A stretch of DNA of 64,000 bases from Brevibacterium sp. 'Marine' (lineage in GTDB: Bacteria; Actinomycetota; Actinomycetes; Actinomycetales; Brevibacteriaceae): positions 1,488,001 to 1,552,000 of the forward strand of contig NZ_CP051626.1 in NCBI RefSeq assembly GCF_012844365.1, in the 5' to 3' direction. The position numbers were made by a program, and so were the translations under genes. Below, in pieces: positions 52,463 through 60,738 of the stretch. Below the pieces are notes generated by a model, which made no database searches, had not been told where the DNA came from, and saw only the letters and a list, made by a program, of their open reading frames with translations. Every line of letters starts with the position of its first letter. Positions within the stretch are counted from its first letter, which is position 1.

Positions 52463-52486
52463 CACCCCCTACCCGAGTAGGGGGTG
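52463..52486. promoter_or_regulatory. Perfect dyad upstream of the desaturase gene, DesR operator candidate
   Basis: CACCCCCTAC (52463-52472), loop CCGA, GTAGGGGGTG (52477-52486). The 24-bp element lies 56 bases before the desaturase start. LuxR-type regulators bind such dyads. No T-tract follows, so a terminator is less likely, although the stem could act as one after desR. Confidence 0.6.
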
Positions 52487-52542
52487 AAGAACGGCTCCCA
52501 GGGGTGACGAAAAACGGCGCGGACATCCATACGGTGGGGACC

Positions 52543-53718
52543 ATGAACCCGTCTGACCTCATGGCCTCCGAACCGTCTTCCCCAACTGCGACCGCACTGT
52601 CGACTCCGGCACCGGATCGGTCCACGCGGGCCGCAGTGCTCGAACGCAGGAGAGCGAAGAGGGGCACCGCCGAGCAGGAATTCACCAGCGATTTCAGTGC
52701 GCTGATGGCTCAGGTCAAAGAAGCGGGCCTGTTGGCCAGACGACCGGGCTGGAACACCCTGCGCTTCGTCCTCCTCGGACTCGGTTACGTCGTGTCCTTC
52801 GCCATGCTCTTCCTCATCGGCGAGAGCTGGTGGCAGATGGCGACCGCAGTGGTCTTCGGCGCCCTGTTCACCCAGACCGCCTATGTCGCCCATGACGCGG
52901 CCCACCGGCAGATCTTCACCAGCGGAAAAGTGGGGGAGTGGGTGTCGACGATCATCGGCAACCTCTTCATCGGGCTCAGCTACGGATGGTGGCTGAAGAA
53001 GCACAATGCGCTTCACCACGCCAATCCGAACAAGGCCGGAGTCGACGGAGACATCGCTCCCGGCGCCCTCGTCTTCACTCCTGAGGATGCACGTGAACGC
53101 ACGGGCCTGGCCAAATGGTTCGCGGCACGTCAGGGCTGGTTCTTCCTGCCCCTGCTGACCTTGGCCGGTCTCCAGCTGCACGTCGAATCCATCAAAGCCA
53201 TCGTCCGCGGCCAGTCATCGATCAAACGCCGTTGGATCGAAGGCGTCTTCATCGGAATCCGCCTCATCGGGTTCCCCGCGCTCGCCATCTGGGCGGCAGG
53301 TCCCCTCATCGGCAGCGTGTTCTTCCTCGTCCAGCTCGCCGTCTTCGGCGTGCATATGGGCGGTTCCTTTGCCCCCAACCACAAGGGCCAGCCGATCGTT
53401 CCCAAAGATGTGAAGATCGACTTCCTGCGTCGTCAGACGCTGATGTCACGCAATATCTCCGGCGGTCGCTTCATGGGGTTCCTCATGGGCGGGCTGAACT
53501 ACCAGATCGAACATCATCTGTTCCCCAGCATGCCGAGCGTCAATCTGCACCGGGTGCAGCCGATGGTCCGCGAATACTGCCGCCGGAAGGACATCACCTA
53601 CACGGAGACGACCCTGCTCGAGTCCTACAAGATCATCATCGCCTATCTCAACCGGGTGGGCCTCGGCGAAGCCGATCCCTTCGACTGCCCGGTCACCGCG
53701 CAGTTCCGGTCTCGCTGA
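52543..53718 (+). CDS. Membrane fatty acid desaturase
   Basis: From ATG 52543 the product is 391 residues. The three histidine boxes of the di-iron desaturases are intact: HDAAH, HNALHH and QIEHH near the C-terminus (NYQIEHHLFPSMPSVNLHRVQP), with two pairs of membrane helices between them. Family members add a double bond to acyl chains of phospholipids or acyl-CoA using a ferredoxin or cytochrome b5-type donor. Placement after desK-desR suggests induction by low temperature or rigid membranes. A GTG at 52504 is a possible longer start. Confidence 0.88.
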   Translation: MNPSDLMASEPSSPTATALSTPAPDRSTRAAVLERRRAKRGTAEQEFTSDFSALMAQVKEAGLLARRPGWNTLRFVLLGLGYVVSFAMLFLIGESWWQMATAVVFGALFTQTAYVAHDAAHRQIFTSGKVGEWVSTIIGNLFIGLSYGWWLKKHNALHHANPNKAGVDGDIAPGALVFTPEDARERTGLAKWFAARQGWFFLPLLTLAGLQLHVESIKAIVRGQSSIKRRWIEGVFIGIRLIGFPALAIWAAGPLIGSVFFLVQLAVFGVHMGGSFAPNHKGQPIVPKDVKIDFLRRQTLMSRNISGGRFMGFLMGGLNYQIEHHLFPSMPSVNLHRVQPMVREYCRRKDITYTETTLLESYKIIIAYLNRVGLGEADPFDCPVTAQFRSR

Positions 53719-53763
53719 CCGACGAGGCGCATTCGGCTCCTGTCCCACCGACCGGCGGAGAAT

Positions 53764-54591
53764 TCAGGTGAGGTGATCGTTCTCGCCGGAGACCCATTCG
53801 GCATAGCGTTCCGCCGAGGTCTGGACCGCGGCCTGGGCTCCGGAACCGATCGACTGGCCGAAGTTGCCGTACATGCGGTCGAAGTCGAGCTCTGCCACCG
53901 AGGCGGCGATGCGCCTGACGACCGCGGCCGACAGGGGCAGATAGTTCGGGAAGCTGCGCATGAAGGTCACCCACCCGGTCCGTGCCACCGGGCCGATGGA
54001 ATCTCCGCTGAGCATGACTCCGGTGCCGTCGGAGCCCGTCCACATCGCCACCGCACTGCCCGGGAAATGACCGCCGACGCGCCGGAGCCTCACTCCCGGA
54101 ACCGGCTCCGTCTCGTGGAAATAGGGGCAGATGGCCGGCCCGGTCCGCTGCACCCATTCGAGGTCGGCCCGGCACACGAAGACAGGGGCATCGTCGAATG
54201 CGGCGCTCCATTCCAGCTGGGTGCCGAACATATGCGGGTGGCTGGCGGCGATGGCCGCAACTCCGCCGAGCTCGCGGACCGCCGCGACCGCCTCGGCGTC
54301 GATATAAGCGGGGACGTCGAAGAGCAGATTGCCGGAATCGGTGCAGGCGAGATAGCAGGTCTGCCCGATCCCGAGCTTCGGTTCGACGCGGATGGCGAAG
54401 AGGCCCGGTTCCCGCTCCGCAGTGCTGATGCGATGGCCCTCGGACTCGAGCTCTGCCCGAGCCGTCCACTGCTGGCCGGAGGCCGGAACCCATTGCCGGT
54501 CGTCCTCGCAGATCGGACATAGTGCAGGCGGAGGCGTCGTCGTCTCCACCCCGCAGGTGCGGCAGATCGTCACATCGCTCGGTGCCACCAT
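53764..54591 (-). CDS. MBL-fold metallo-hydrolase-like protein with N-terminal zinc ribbon
   Basis: The 275-residue product starts with a rubredoxin-like zinc ribbon, CRTCG (10-14) and CPICEDDR (25-32), then a metallo-beta-lactamase fold: NLLFDVPAYID, AAIAASHPHMFGT, GGHFPGSAVAMW and MLSGDSIGPV. The canonical HxHxDH motif is replaced by SHPHMFGT, so it keeps some but not all metal ligands. Activity is unclear. AGAGGATGAC precedes the ATG. Convergent with the desaturase gene. Confidence 0.75.
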   Translation of the reverse strand: MVAPSDVTICRTCGVETTTPPPALCPICEDDRQWVPASGQQWTARAELESEGHRISTAEREPGLFAIRVEPKLGIGQTCYLACTDSGNLLFDVPAYIDAEAVAAVRELGGVAAIAASHPHMFGTQLEWSAAFDDAPVFVCRADLEWVQRTGPAICPYFHETEPVPGVRLRRVGGHFPGSAVAMWTGSDGTGVMLSGDSIGPVARTGWVTFMRSFPNYLPLSAAVVRRIAASVAELDFDRMYGNFGQSIGSGAQAAVQTSAERYAEWVSGENDHLT

Positions 54592-54696
54592 GTCATCCTC
54601 TCGGTCTCACATGTGAAACCACAGACTCCCACCGAGCCTAGTCCTCCGATCAAGCGAAGACCAGGATCGATGGGAGTCCAGCACCTGCACGGCTCG

Positions 54697-55881
54697 TCAG
54701 TGGGCGGCCGCGTGCGCCTTTCTGTGGGCGATGACGTGGCCGACGAGGATGAGTGCGATGCCGACGGCGAGCCAAGCGCTGAGCACCCACCACTGGAGCG
54801 CCAGGGGCGCGTCGGGGAAGTAGGAGAGATCGCGCAGCAGGGTGCCCGCCGCACCCGGGACGAAGAACTGGCCGATCTCTCCCCAGGAGCCGGCGAGGAA
54901 CTCCTTCGGCTGATTGAGCGAGGCGATCGGATTGCCGATGAACATGGTCAGCACCGCACCGACGGCGATGCCGGCAGGGCCGATGAGCGAGACGAAGCCG
55001 TTGATCAGGCCGACCGTGGCCGCGATCGACAAACCGATCGCCAGGGCGTTGATCGCGAAATCCGCCTGCAGGATGCCGAACCAGGTCTGCATGATCAGTG
55101 CCAGGGCCAGACCTCCGACGACTCCGTAGACGAGGGTGCCGACCAAGCGCATCCGCCGTGAGCGGATGCCCATGCTCGTCAGAACACCGCCGATGATGCC
55201 GCCGAGGGTCAGCGGCAGACCCGCGATGGCCAGGCCCGCACCGGAGGGATCGTCATCGGACAGCGGCACGACGTCGGTGATCGTGACCTGCGGTACCTCC
55301 TGCGCGGAGGCGACCGGATCGGCGCCATCGCCGGCTGGGCTGCCCTGTGATGGGGCCTGACCGGCGGCAGCGGCCTCGAGGGCCCTCTGCATCTGCTCCT
55401 GCAACTTCTTCGAACCCTCCTGGAGGCCCGAGATCGCCTGCTGGTCGATGCTGTGCTGCATCTGGGTGCCGATTGTGCTGAGCTGCTGCGCGACTGCGGG
55501 GGAGGCCGCCTTGGCGATGAGGATCTCCGGTTCGTCCTCGAGAACGAAGGCGCCATAGACCTCACGTTCCTCGATGAGCCTGACTGCCTCGGCGCGGGTA
55601 TCGACGGTCGTGAGATCGAGCATGCCGTCGGGTGCGTTGCCGGCGATCTGGTCGATCTGCGCCTCGTCCCCGACCGCGGCGATCGGCAGATCCTTGGGGT
55701 CCGAGGTCACGGTCGGCCAGCTGAATGCGAGCATGACGAGGCTGACGACGGCGGCTGCGAGGACGGCGACGAGCAGGGCCCGCCCGAACTGCAGGGGAGC
55801 GGCCGGCGCCGCTTGCTCCGGTGTCTCGCTCACTGCCGAGGGGGCGGCCTTGTCTTCTCTGCTGAGTATCTGGGTCGGCAT
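54697..55881 (-). CDS. YhgE/Pip-like (ABC-2 type) membrane protein, single module
   Basis: From ATG 55881 the product is 394 residues. One helix near the N-terminus (ALLVAVLAAAVVSLVMLAF) is followed by an extracellular domain of about 170 residues (DLPIAAVGDEAQIDQIAG, AVRLIEEREVYGAFVLED, Gln/Ala-rich coiled segment), then VVPLSDDDPSGAGLAIAGLPL and five more helices. This is the same layout as each half of the 57440 protein. Related proteins (DUF3533, YhgE, Pip) are linked to secretion or efflux. It is divergent from a TetR regulator with an inverted-repeat region between them, so it may be an inducible export component. Confidence 0.75.
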   Translation of the reverse strand: MPTQILSREDKAAPSAVSETPEQAAPAAPLQFGRALLVAVLAAAVVSLVMLAFSWPTVTSDPKDLPIAAVGDEAQIDQIAGNAPDGMLDLTTVDTRAEAVRLIEEREVYGAFVLEDEPEILIAKAASPAVAQQLSTIGTQMQHSIDQQAISGLQEGSKKLQEQMQRALEAAAAGQAPSQGSPAGDGADPVASAQEVPQVTITDVVPLSDDDPSGAGLAIAGLPLTLGGIIGGVLTSMGIRSRRMRLVGTLVYGVVGGLALALIMQTWFGILQADFAINALAIGLSIAATVGLINGFVSLIGPAGIAVGAVLTMFIGNPIASLNQPKEFLAGSWGEIGQFFVPGAAGTLLRDLSYFPDAPLALQWWVLSAWLAVGIALILVGHVIAHRKAHAAAH

Positions 55882-55897
55882 GTCGGTCCAATCATCG

Positions 55898-55961
55898 AAA
55901 ACGAATACTCGTTCATTATGAATCCATCGGCTACGATATATCAAGAATGGTCATTCGTTTT
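55898..55961. promoter_or_regulatory. Inverted-repeat region between the YhgE-like gene and tetR
   Basis: AAAACGAAT (55898-55906) and ATTCGTTTT (55953-55961) form a perfect outer inverted repeat, and a further CGAATACTCG element sits inside the left part. The region is AT-rich relative to its flanks and lies in the 90-base divergent gap, so it probably holds both promoters and the TetR operator. Confidence 0.5.
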
Positions 55962-55971
55962 TGGGGGAGAT

Positions 55972-56574
55972 GTGCCGAAGGTCACCGAGGAGCACAAGAG
56001 TGCGATGCGTGCCAGGATTCAAGATGCCGCGCTGGCCTGTTTTGCGCGCAGGGGGTTCGCCGGCGCGTCGATGGCCGACATCGTCAAGGAGGCTGGACTG
56101 TCGGCCGGAGCCGTCTATGTCTACTATGCGTCGAAGGCCGATCTGATGATCGACGTCGCCCGCCGGGTGATGGAGCCGCGCATGGCGGTGCTCGAGACGG
56201 CCAAGTCCGGAGGCGAGGTGACGGCTCCGGTCGAGGTGTTCCTCGAGCTCATCGACTCCCTGCTCATCGACAATCCGTTCGCCTCGGTGATGGTCCAGGT
56301 GTGGGGTGAGTCCTCCTATGACAAAGAATTCGCGAGCTTCGCCGGCGGTGTCTTCGAATCCCTCATCGGGGAATTCACCGACTATCTCGCTCTCTATCTG
56401 CAGGATCAGCGGGGAGTGGACGCCGAAACCGCCCGGGTTCGGGCGTCGGTGATGGTGCCGGGGCTGCTGGCCATGATCCAAGGGGCCGTCGTCCAAGCGA
56501 CCGTCTTCGGTGAGCCTTCCCGGCTGCGGGTCCGGACCGGAATCGAGGCCGTGCTCTCGAGCGTCGATTTCTGA
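55972..56574 (+). CDS. TetR-family regulator, divergent from the single-module YhgE-like gene
   Basis: From GTG 55972 (GGGGGA upstream) the product is 200 residues. The helix-turn-helix is in residues 13-58: RIQDAALACFARRGFAGASMADIVKEAGLSAGAVYVYYASKADL. The C-terminal ligand domain is of TetR_C type with LYLQDQRGVD. The longer open frame upstream covers the promoter region and is not used. It probably represses itself and the divergent membrane protein gene. Confidence 0.88.
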   Translation: MPKVTEEHKSAMRARIQDAALACFARRGFAGASMADIVKEAGLSAGAVYVYYASKADLMIDVARRVMEPRMAVLETAKSGGEVTAPVEVFLELIDSLLIDNPFASVMVQVWGESSYDKEFASFAGGVFESLIGEFTDYLALYLQDQRGVDAETARVRASVMVPGLLAMIQGAVVQATVFGEPSRLRVRTGIEAVLSSVDF

Positions 56575-56587
56575 GTCTGTCTGCTGC

Positions 56588-57334
56588 TCAGACGGAATCG
56601 CCGTCATCATCGACTGAGTGGACGCGGTCTTCGCGCATACTCACCGTTTCGACTCCACTCAGCTCCATGAGCGGTGCGACGAGCAGGTGCAGCGGCCGTT
56701 TGCCGTCGAACCTCACGTCGACCTGCACCATTCGCGTCCCATCGGCGGACTCGAAGCGCCGCGAATCGACGATGGTGTTCGCGAATCCCATTCGGCCGGC
56801 GAGGGCGAGGATCTCGCGGAGGACACCGGCCCCGTCGTGGTAGGTGATGCGCAGGAGTTTGCGGTGGTCGCTGTCGGGGATCTTGCGGATGAGGGGCGCA
56901 ATGACGAACAGCGTGAACAGGTGCAGGGCGGTGAGCATCGTGGCCAAGGGCAGCATTCCCGCGCCGCAGGCCATGCCGACGGCCGCGGTGACCCAGATCG
57001 TCGCGGCGGTGGTGAGTCCGCGGACCATGTTGCGTCCCTTGAAGATGACTCCGGCGCCGAGGAACCCGATTCCGGAGACGATCTGCGCGGAGATCCGTGA
57101 CGGGTCGAGGCGGACGTCGTTCTCGAGCACTCCGGCGAATCCATACGCGGAGATCAGGGTGAAGGCGCAGGTGCCGATGCCCACGAGCACATGAGTTCGG
57201 TACCCGGCCGCCTTTTGTCGGAACTGCCGTTCGAAGCCGATGAGGGAACACAGGACGAAGCTGGCCAGCAGCAGGCCGGCCTCGAGGATCCCGGTGCTGC
57301 TGAGGATGTTCTCAAACGACGCGGAGTTGACCAT
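56588..57334 (-). CDS. mgtC: MgtC/SapB-family membrane protein
   Basis: The 248-residue product has five helices with the MgtC signatures LCSLIGFERQFRQKAAGYRTHVLVGIG, SAQIVSGIGFLGAGVIFKGRNMVRGLTTAATIWVTAAVGMACG, then a C-terminal ACT-like cytoplasmic domain (GAGVLREILALAGRMGF...VDVRF). MgtC proteins are involved in Mg2+ limitation and modulation of the F-type ATPase or membrane potential. GAAGG precedes the ATG. It is convergent with the TetR gene; no Mg-sensing leader is visible upstream, but a long palindrome sits 46 bases away. Confidence 0.88.
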   Translation of the reverse strand: MVNSASFENILSSTGILEAGLLLASFVLCSLIGFERQFRQKAAGYRTHVLVGIGTCAFTLISAYGFAGVLENDVRLDPSRISAQIVSGIGFLGAGVIFKGRNMVRGLTTAATIWVTAAVGMACGAGMLPLATMLTALHLFTLFVIAPLIRKIPDSDHRKLLRITYHDGAGVLREILALAGRMGFANTIVDSRRFESADGTRMVQVDVRFDGKRPLHLLVAPLMELSGVETVSMREDRVHSVDDDGDSV

Positions 57335-57379
57335 AGTGCCTTCACCATAGCCCCACGCCCACCGACCAACCCCTATTTA

Positions 57380-57435
57380 CTACCTGACGGCGGCGCAGCA
57401 ACCTCGCGCGAGGTTGCTGCGCCGCCGTCAGATAG
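57380..57435. repeat. Long palindrome, copy 1 of a dispersed intergenic element
   Basis: A 24-bp perfect arm on each side (57384-57407 with 57408-57431), no loop, extended by CTA/TAG after one mismatch. The core GCAACCTCGC-GCGAGGTTGC is shared with the element at 60658-60719. It lies just beyond the stop of the minus-strand gene ending at 57440 and may end its transcription. Confidence 0.85.
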
Positions 57436-57439
57436 CAGG

Positions 57440-59836
57440 TCAGACTGTGGAGGGGATTGATTCCTCGTGGGGGCTGCGGTGCCGGGTCAGGCCGTCGCCT
57501 GCTGTCGGGGCTCTGTGGACGGACTGCTGAGCGTCGGCCTCGTCATCGACGACGGATCCTTGGACAGTCTGGTGGGAATAGTCGCCGGACGATGCCAGGT
57601 CATCGACCGCCTCGGCGTCGGAATCCGATGTCTCCGGGGACATGCCCAGCGCCAGCGCCTGCTTCCGCTGTTCCCTGGCGATCTCTCGTTCACGTTCGAG
57701 ATGGAGGTTGCCGAAGTCATGGGCAGTGCGCGGCGGCTTGACGCCGTCGATGAGGAAGACCAGCGCGAGCGAGACCAGACCCCACAGGCCGAGGACCTGC
57801 AGGTGTTCGGTGACGACATCGCCGTCGAAGTAGAGGATCGAGCGGATCGTCTCGACCGAGGCGGCCATCGGCAGGAAGTCGTGCAGGGTGGCGAAGAACG
57901 GCGGCACCATGTACTGCGAAAGCGCACCGTTCGACGACGGCACACCGGCGAACATGAGCGTGCCGATGACCGGGATGATCGCGAACATGCCCAGGAGCCT
58001 TTCGAAGACCATGGCGAACATGGAGATGCAGGCGATGGCGATGATGCCGGCGCCCCACAGTGCCGCGAAGTGCCCGTCGACGGCTCCGGTGATCGGACCG
58101 GAGATGGTCGCGACGACCAGCGACATGAACGGAGCGTAGGCGACGATGATCGGCAGCATCCGCTTCAGCGGCCGAACCCACGGATTGGCGTTCGCGGCAA
58201 CGATGACAACCATGAATCCGGCGAGAATCCAGCCCATCGCCACGTACATCACAACCACGCCGTTCTTGTCCCGATCGGGCAGAGGCGCGAGGTTGTCGAC
58301 GGTGAGATCGGAGTTCTGTGCCTGAGCCACCTGCTCGAAGACCTGGACGGCCACACGGTAGGAGGCGTTGTTGCCGGCCTGGTTGGCCAGGAGCTCGAAT
58401 TCGGGATTCTTCTCACTGGGCAGGACGAGCGCGGCGACATCGTCGCGGTTCTCCACGAGACGACGTGCTTCGCCCTTGTCATCGAGTGCGGTGAACTCGA
58501 ACTTTCCGTCCATCTGTTCATCGAGCTGCTCGATCGTGTCCTCGGCCTGCTCGACCGAGGACCCCACGACCGCCACCGGCATATCCTTCGGTGTCGGCGA
58601 ATGCATCGCGCCGAGCATGAACGTGATCATCATCGTCACCATCGCCAAGGGGAAGAGCGTCAGCGAGATATAGCGCATGAGCTTCGTATCCGGCCTCCGA
58701 CCGCCGTGGATCGCCGCCACATTGACATCCAGGGGCACAGGGTGCGAATTTCGCTTCGCGTAGAAGTGGTCATAGACCTTCGTCAGCAGCAGACCGGCCA
58801 CCGCCCCGAGAGCGAGCACGAACAGGTGACCGGTGACGCCGTTGCCGTCGAAGTAGAGGACGGAGCGCAGAGACTCACCGATCGCCGGCATCGGAAGGAA
58901 CTCGTGGGTGAAGCGGAAGAACTCCGGCATGCTGTACACCGGCATCGCCATATTCGACGACGGCATGCCGAGGACCATGAGGAAGAGGATTCCGAGAATC
59001 ACGCCCAGGGCCCCGACGAGGCGGGTGATGAAGAGCTGGACGGAGGAGATGGCGAAGACGCCCAGCCAGGCGATGCCGAGGACGGCCACCGTGTCCTTGA
59101 CATCGACGACATCGAGGATCGGGCAGGCCACGGTCCAGACGAGGCCGGCAATGGCAGCCGACCACCCGGCGAGGATCGGAACGATGCGTTTGAACTTCAG
59201 CAGCTCAGGCGAATTCGACCGCAGAACGCTGAAGGGCATATAGCCGGCCATGACGATGGACGTCATGAGGAACATCGCCGCCATTCCCGTGGGGTCGCGG
59301 TCCGGCAGTGGGGCGAGGTCCTCGGTTGTGACCTTCAGCCCGTCGGCCGCGAGGGCAGGACGCACGAGCTGCTCGACAGTGGTCGACTGTTGGACCCCGG
59401 CTCCGCTGGCGGTGACGATCGTCGCGGTATCGCCCGTGACGATGATCGCCGCCGAGGCGTCCCGATTGTAGACGTCTTCTCGAGCGGAGTAGACGTCGTC
59501 GGTCGTCTCGATATCGAAGGCGTCGGGTTCGGCGCCGTTGATCGCAAATGTCACATCATCGGCCTTGGCCGATGACCCGGCCACGACGATGGGCATGTCG
59601 TTGGCTTCGGGGGAGTGCATCGTTCCCAGGTAGCTCGTGATCATCATGCCCACGAAGATGAGCGGCATGAGAAAGATCGCAACGGTGCGGCCGATGAATT
59701 CGGCTTTCGCGCGCTTGGCCGCTGCTTGGTCCTCGGTGGTCACAGTCGAGCCGGACCCGGAATCGGAAGCCAGGTGCGATGTCGGGTGCTCGGACTCGAG
59801 GGCTTCTCGTCTCGTCCGTGGTTGGCGATCGGACAT
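57440..59836 (-). CDS. YhgE/Pip-like membrane protein with internal duplication
   Basis: From ATG 59836 (GAAGGGG upstream) the product is 798 residues made of two copies of a module of about 350 residues. Copy 1: FVGMMITSYLGTMHSP, DMPIVVAGSSAK, LAPLPDRDPTGM, PSSNMAMPVYSMPEFF, LRSVLYFDGNGVTGHL. Copy 2: VTMMITFMLGAMHSP, DMPVAVVGSSVE, LAPLPDRDKNGV, PSSNGALSQYMVPPFF, IRSILYFDGDVVTEHL. Each has one N-terminal helix, an extracellular domain and a five-helix block. The Ser-rich start and Asp-rich tail are cytoplasmic. A fused dimer of an ABC-2/YhgE-like exporter subunit is likely. Divergent from a TetR regulator over a TTTAAG-N8-CTTAAA site. Confidence 0.82.
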   Translation of the reverse strand: MSDRQPRTRREALESEHPTSHLASDSGSGSTVTTEDQAAAKRAKAEFIGRTVAIFLMPLIFVGMMITSYLGTMHSPEANDMPIVVAGSSAKADDVTFAINGAEPDAFDIETTDDVYSAREDVYNRDASAAIIVTGDTATIVTASGAGVQQSTTVEQLVRPALAADGLKVTTEDLAPLPDRDPTGMAAMFLMTSIVMAGYMPFSVLRSNSPELLKFKRIVPILAGWSAAIAGLVWTVACPILDVVDVKDTVAVLGIAWLGVFAISSVQLFITRLVGALGVILGILFLMVLGMPSSNMAMPVYSMPEFFRFTHEFLPMPAIGESLRSVLYFDGNGVTGHLFVLALGAVAGLLLTKVYDHFYAKRNSHPVPLDVNVAAIHGGRRPDTKLMRYISLTLFPLAMVTMMITFMLGAMHSPTPKDMPVAVVGSSVEQAEDTIEQLDEQMDGKFEFTALDDKGEARRLVENRDDVAALVLPSEKNPEFELLANQAGNNASYRVAVQVFEQVAQAQNSDLTVDNLAPLPDRDKNGVVVMYVAMGWILAGFMVVIVAANANPWVRPLKRMLPIIVAYAPFMSLVVATISGPITGAVDGHFAALWGAGIIAIACISMFAMVFERLLGMFAIIPVIGTLMFAGVPSSNGALSQYMVPPFFATLHDFLPMAASVETIRSILYFDGDVVTEHLQVLGLWGLVSLALVFLIDGVKPPRTAHDFGNLHLEREREIAREQRKQALALGMSPETSDSDAEAVDDLASSGDYSHQTVQGSVVDDEADAQQSVHRAPTAGDGLTRHRSPHEESIPSTV

Positions 59837-59898
59837 TGTCGTCCCCTTCAAGGATCGGAAATCGTGTGATCCTCGTCGACCACTGTGAACTTCGCCAG

Positions 59899-59918
59899 TT
59901 TAAGACGCGTGACTTAAA
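59899..59918. promoter_or_regulatory. TetR operator candidate TTTAAG-N8-CTTAAA
   Basis: A perfect 6-8-6 inverted repeat in the 133-base gap between the duplicated YhgE-like gene and the TetR gene. Size and symmetry fit a TetR dimer. Confidence 0.55.
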
Positions 59919-59969
59919 ATCGTGAAATCGGAAACTTGTGAATTCGAGAGCGAATGGAAAGATGTGGGA

Positions 59970-60626
59970 ATGACCATCCAGAGTGACCGGGCGCGGGATG
60001 CCCTGCTCGATGCCGCCGAAGAGCTGTTCGCACGCAATGGGATCGATGCGGTATCGAACAGGCGGATCGTCGAACACGCCGGGGCAGCCAATCATTCGGC
60101 GATCGCCTACCATTTCGGCGGCCGCAACGGACTGCTGCGCGCGCTCGTCGAGCGCCACCACGACGAAATGTCTCGGCGCAGGCGTGAGTTGATGTCGCAG
60201 CTGGACGAGACGCCGAACATCCACGAGCTCGTCACGACTCGTCTGCGCCCGCTCATCGAGCTGCTCGACAGTCTTCCGAAGCCGAGCTGGCGGGCGCAGT
60301 TCATGTCGCAGATCTCGGCGGTCCCATCGGCCGTCGAGGTGGCCAGAGAGGTGATCGGGGACGCGGACCTGCCCGATGACCTGCGCTTCATCAACGGTGC
60401 GGTCGACGGGATCCCTGAAGGGGTTCTGCGCGGTCGCGCCTACCTGCTGGGAAGCATGGTCGTCGGCGTCTGCGCCGACCAGGAGGCGAAGATGAATGAG
60501 GACGCCAACCAGGGCAGCTGGGCACAGGTCGGCCGCTTCCTCATCGATGCCGCAGCCGGGATGCTCGGAGCGCCGGTGACCGACCCGGACGGCGCCGTTC
60601 GCTACCCGAGCGTTCCGCTGCTCTGA
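59970..60626 (+). CDS. TetR-family regulator, divergent from the duplicated YhgE-like gene
   Basis: From ATG 59970 the product is 218 residues; a start 16 codons earlier is possible. The N-terminal helix-turn-helix is DALLDAAEELFARNGIDAVSNRRIVEHAGAANHSAIAYHFGGRNGLLRALVERH, close to the consensus. The C-terminal domain has the RFINGAVDGIPEGVLRGRAYLLGSMVVGVCADQ dimerisation helices. Likely repressor of the adjacent membrane protein gene through the dyad at 59899. Followed by the long palindrome. Confidence 0.87.
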   Translation: MTIQSDRARDALLDAAEELFARNGIDAVSNRRIVEHAGAANHSAIAYHFGGRNGLLRALVERHHDEMSRRRRELMSQLDETPNIHELVTTRLRPLIELLDSLPKPSWRAQFMSQISAVPSAVEVAREVIGDADLPDDLRFINGAVDGIPEGVLRGRAYLLGSMVVGVCADQEAKMNEDANQGSWAQVGRFLIDAAAGMLGAPVTDPDGAVRYPSVPLL

Positions 60627-60657
60627 TCGGCAGGCAGCTCTGCCCTGACCCCCTTTG

Positions 60658-60719
60658 TTGCTACCTGACGGCGGCCCAGCAACCTCGCGCGAGGTTGCTG
60701 GGCCGCCGTCAGGTAGCAA
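60658..60719. repeat. 62-bp perfect palindrome, copy 2 of the dispersed element
   Basis: Arms of 31 bp (60658-60688 with 60689-60719), no loop. It is the same as copy 1 over 28 bases of each arm except for one base pair: C60676/G60701 here versus G57395/C57420 in copy 1, so pairing is kept. It lies between the convergent tetR and dsbA-like genes, a position suited to a bidirectional terminator. Confidence 0.9.
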
Positions 60720-60738
60720 TTGGAGGGAGATCTTTGAG

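Noticed and set aside
54607..54616. TCACATGTGA palindrome upstream of the MBL-fold gene
   Set aside because: Ten-base palindrome without flanking symmetry or a second copy; not enough to call an operator.
57467..59575. Long plus-strand open frame (702 codons) opposite the duplicated membrane protein gene
   Set aside because: His/Asp/Arg-rich translation typical of antisense shadows in GC-rich genomes; the minus strand has consistent membrane helices and repeats.
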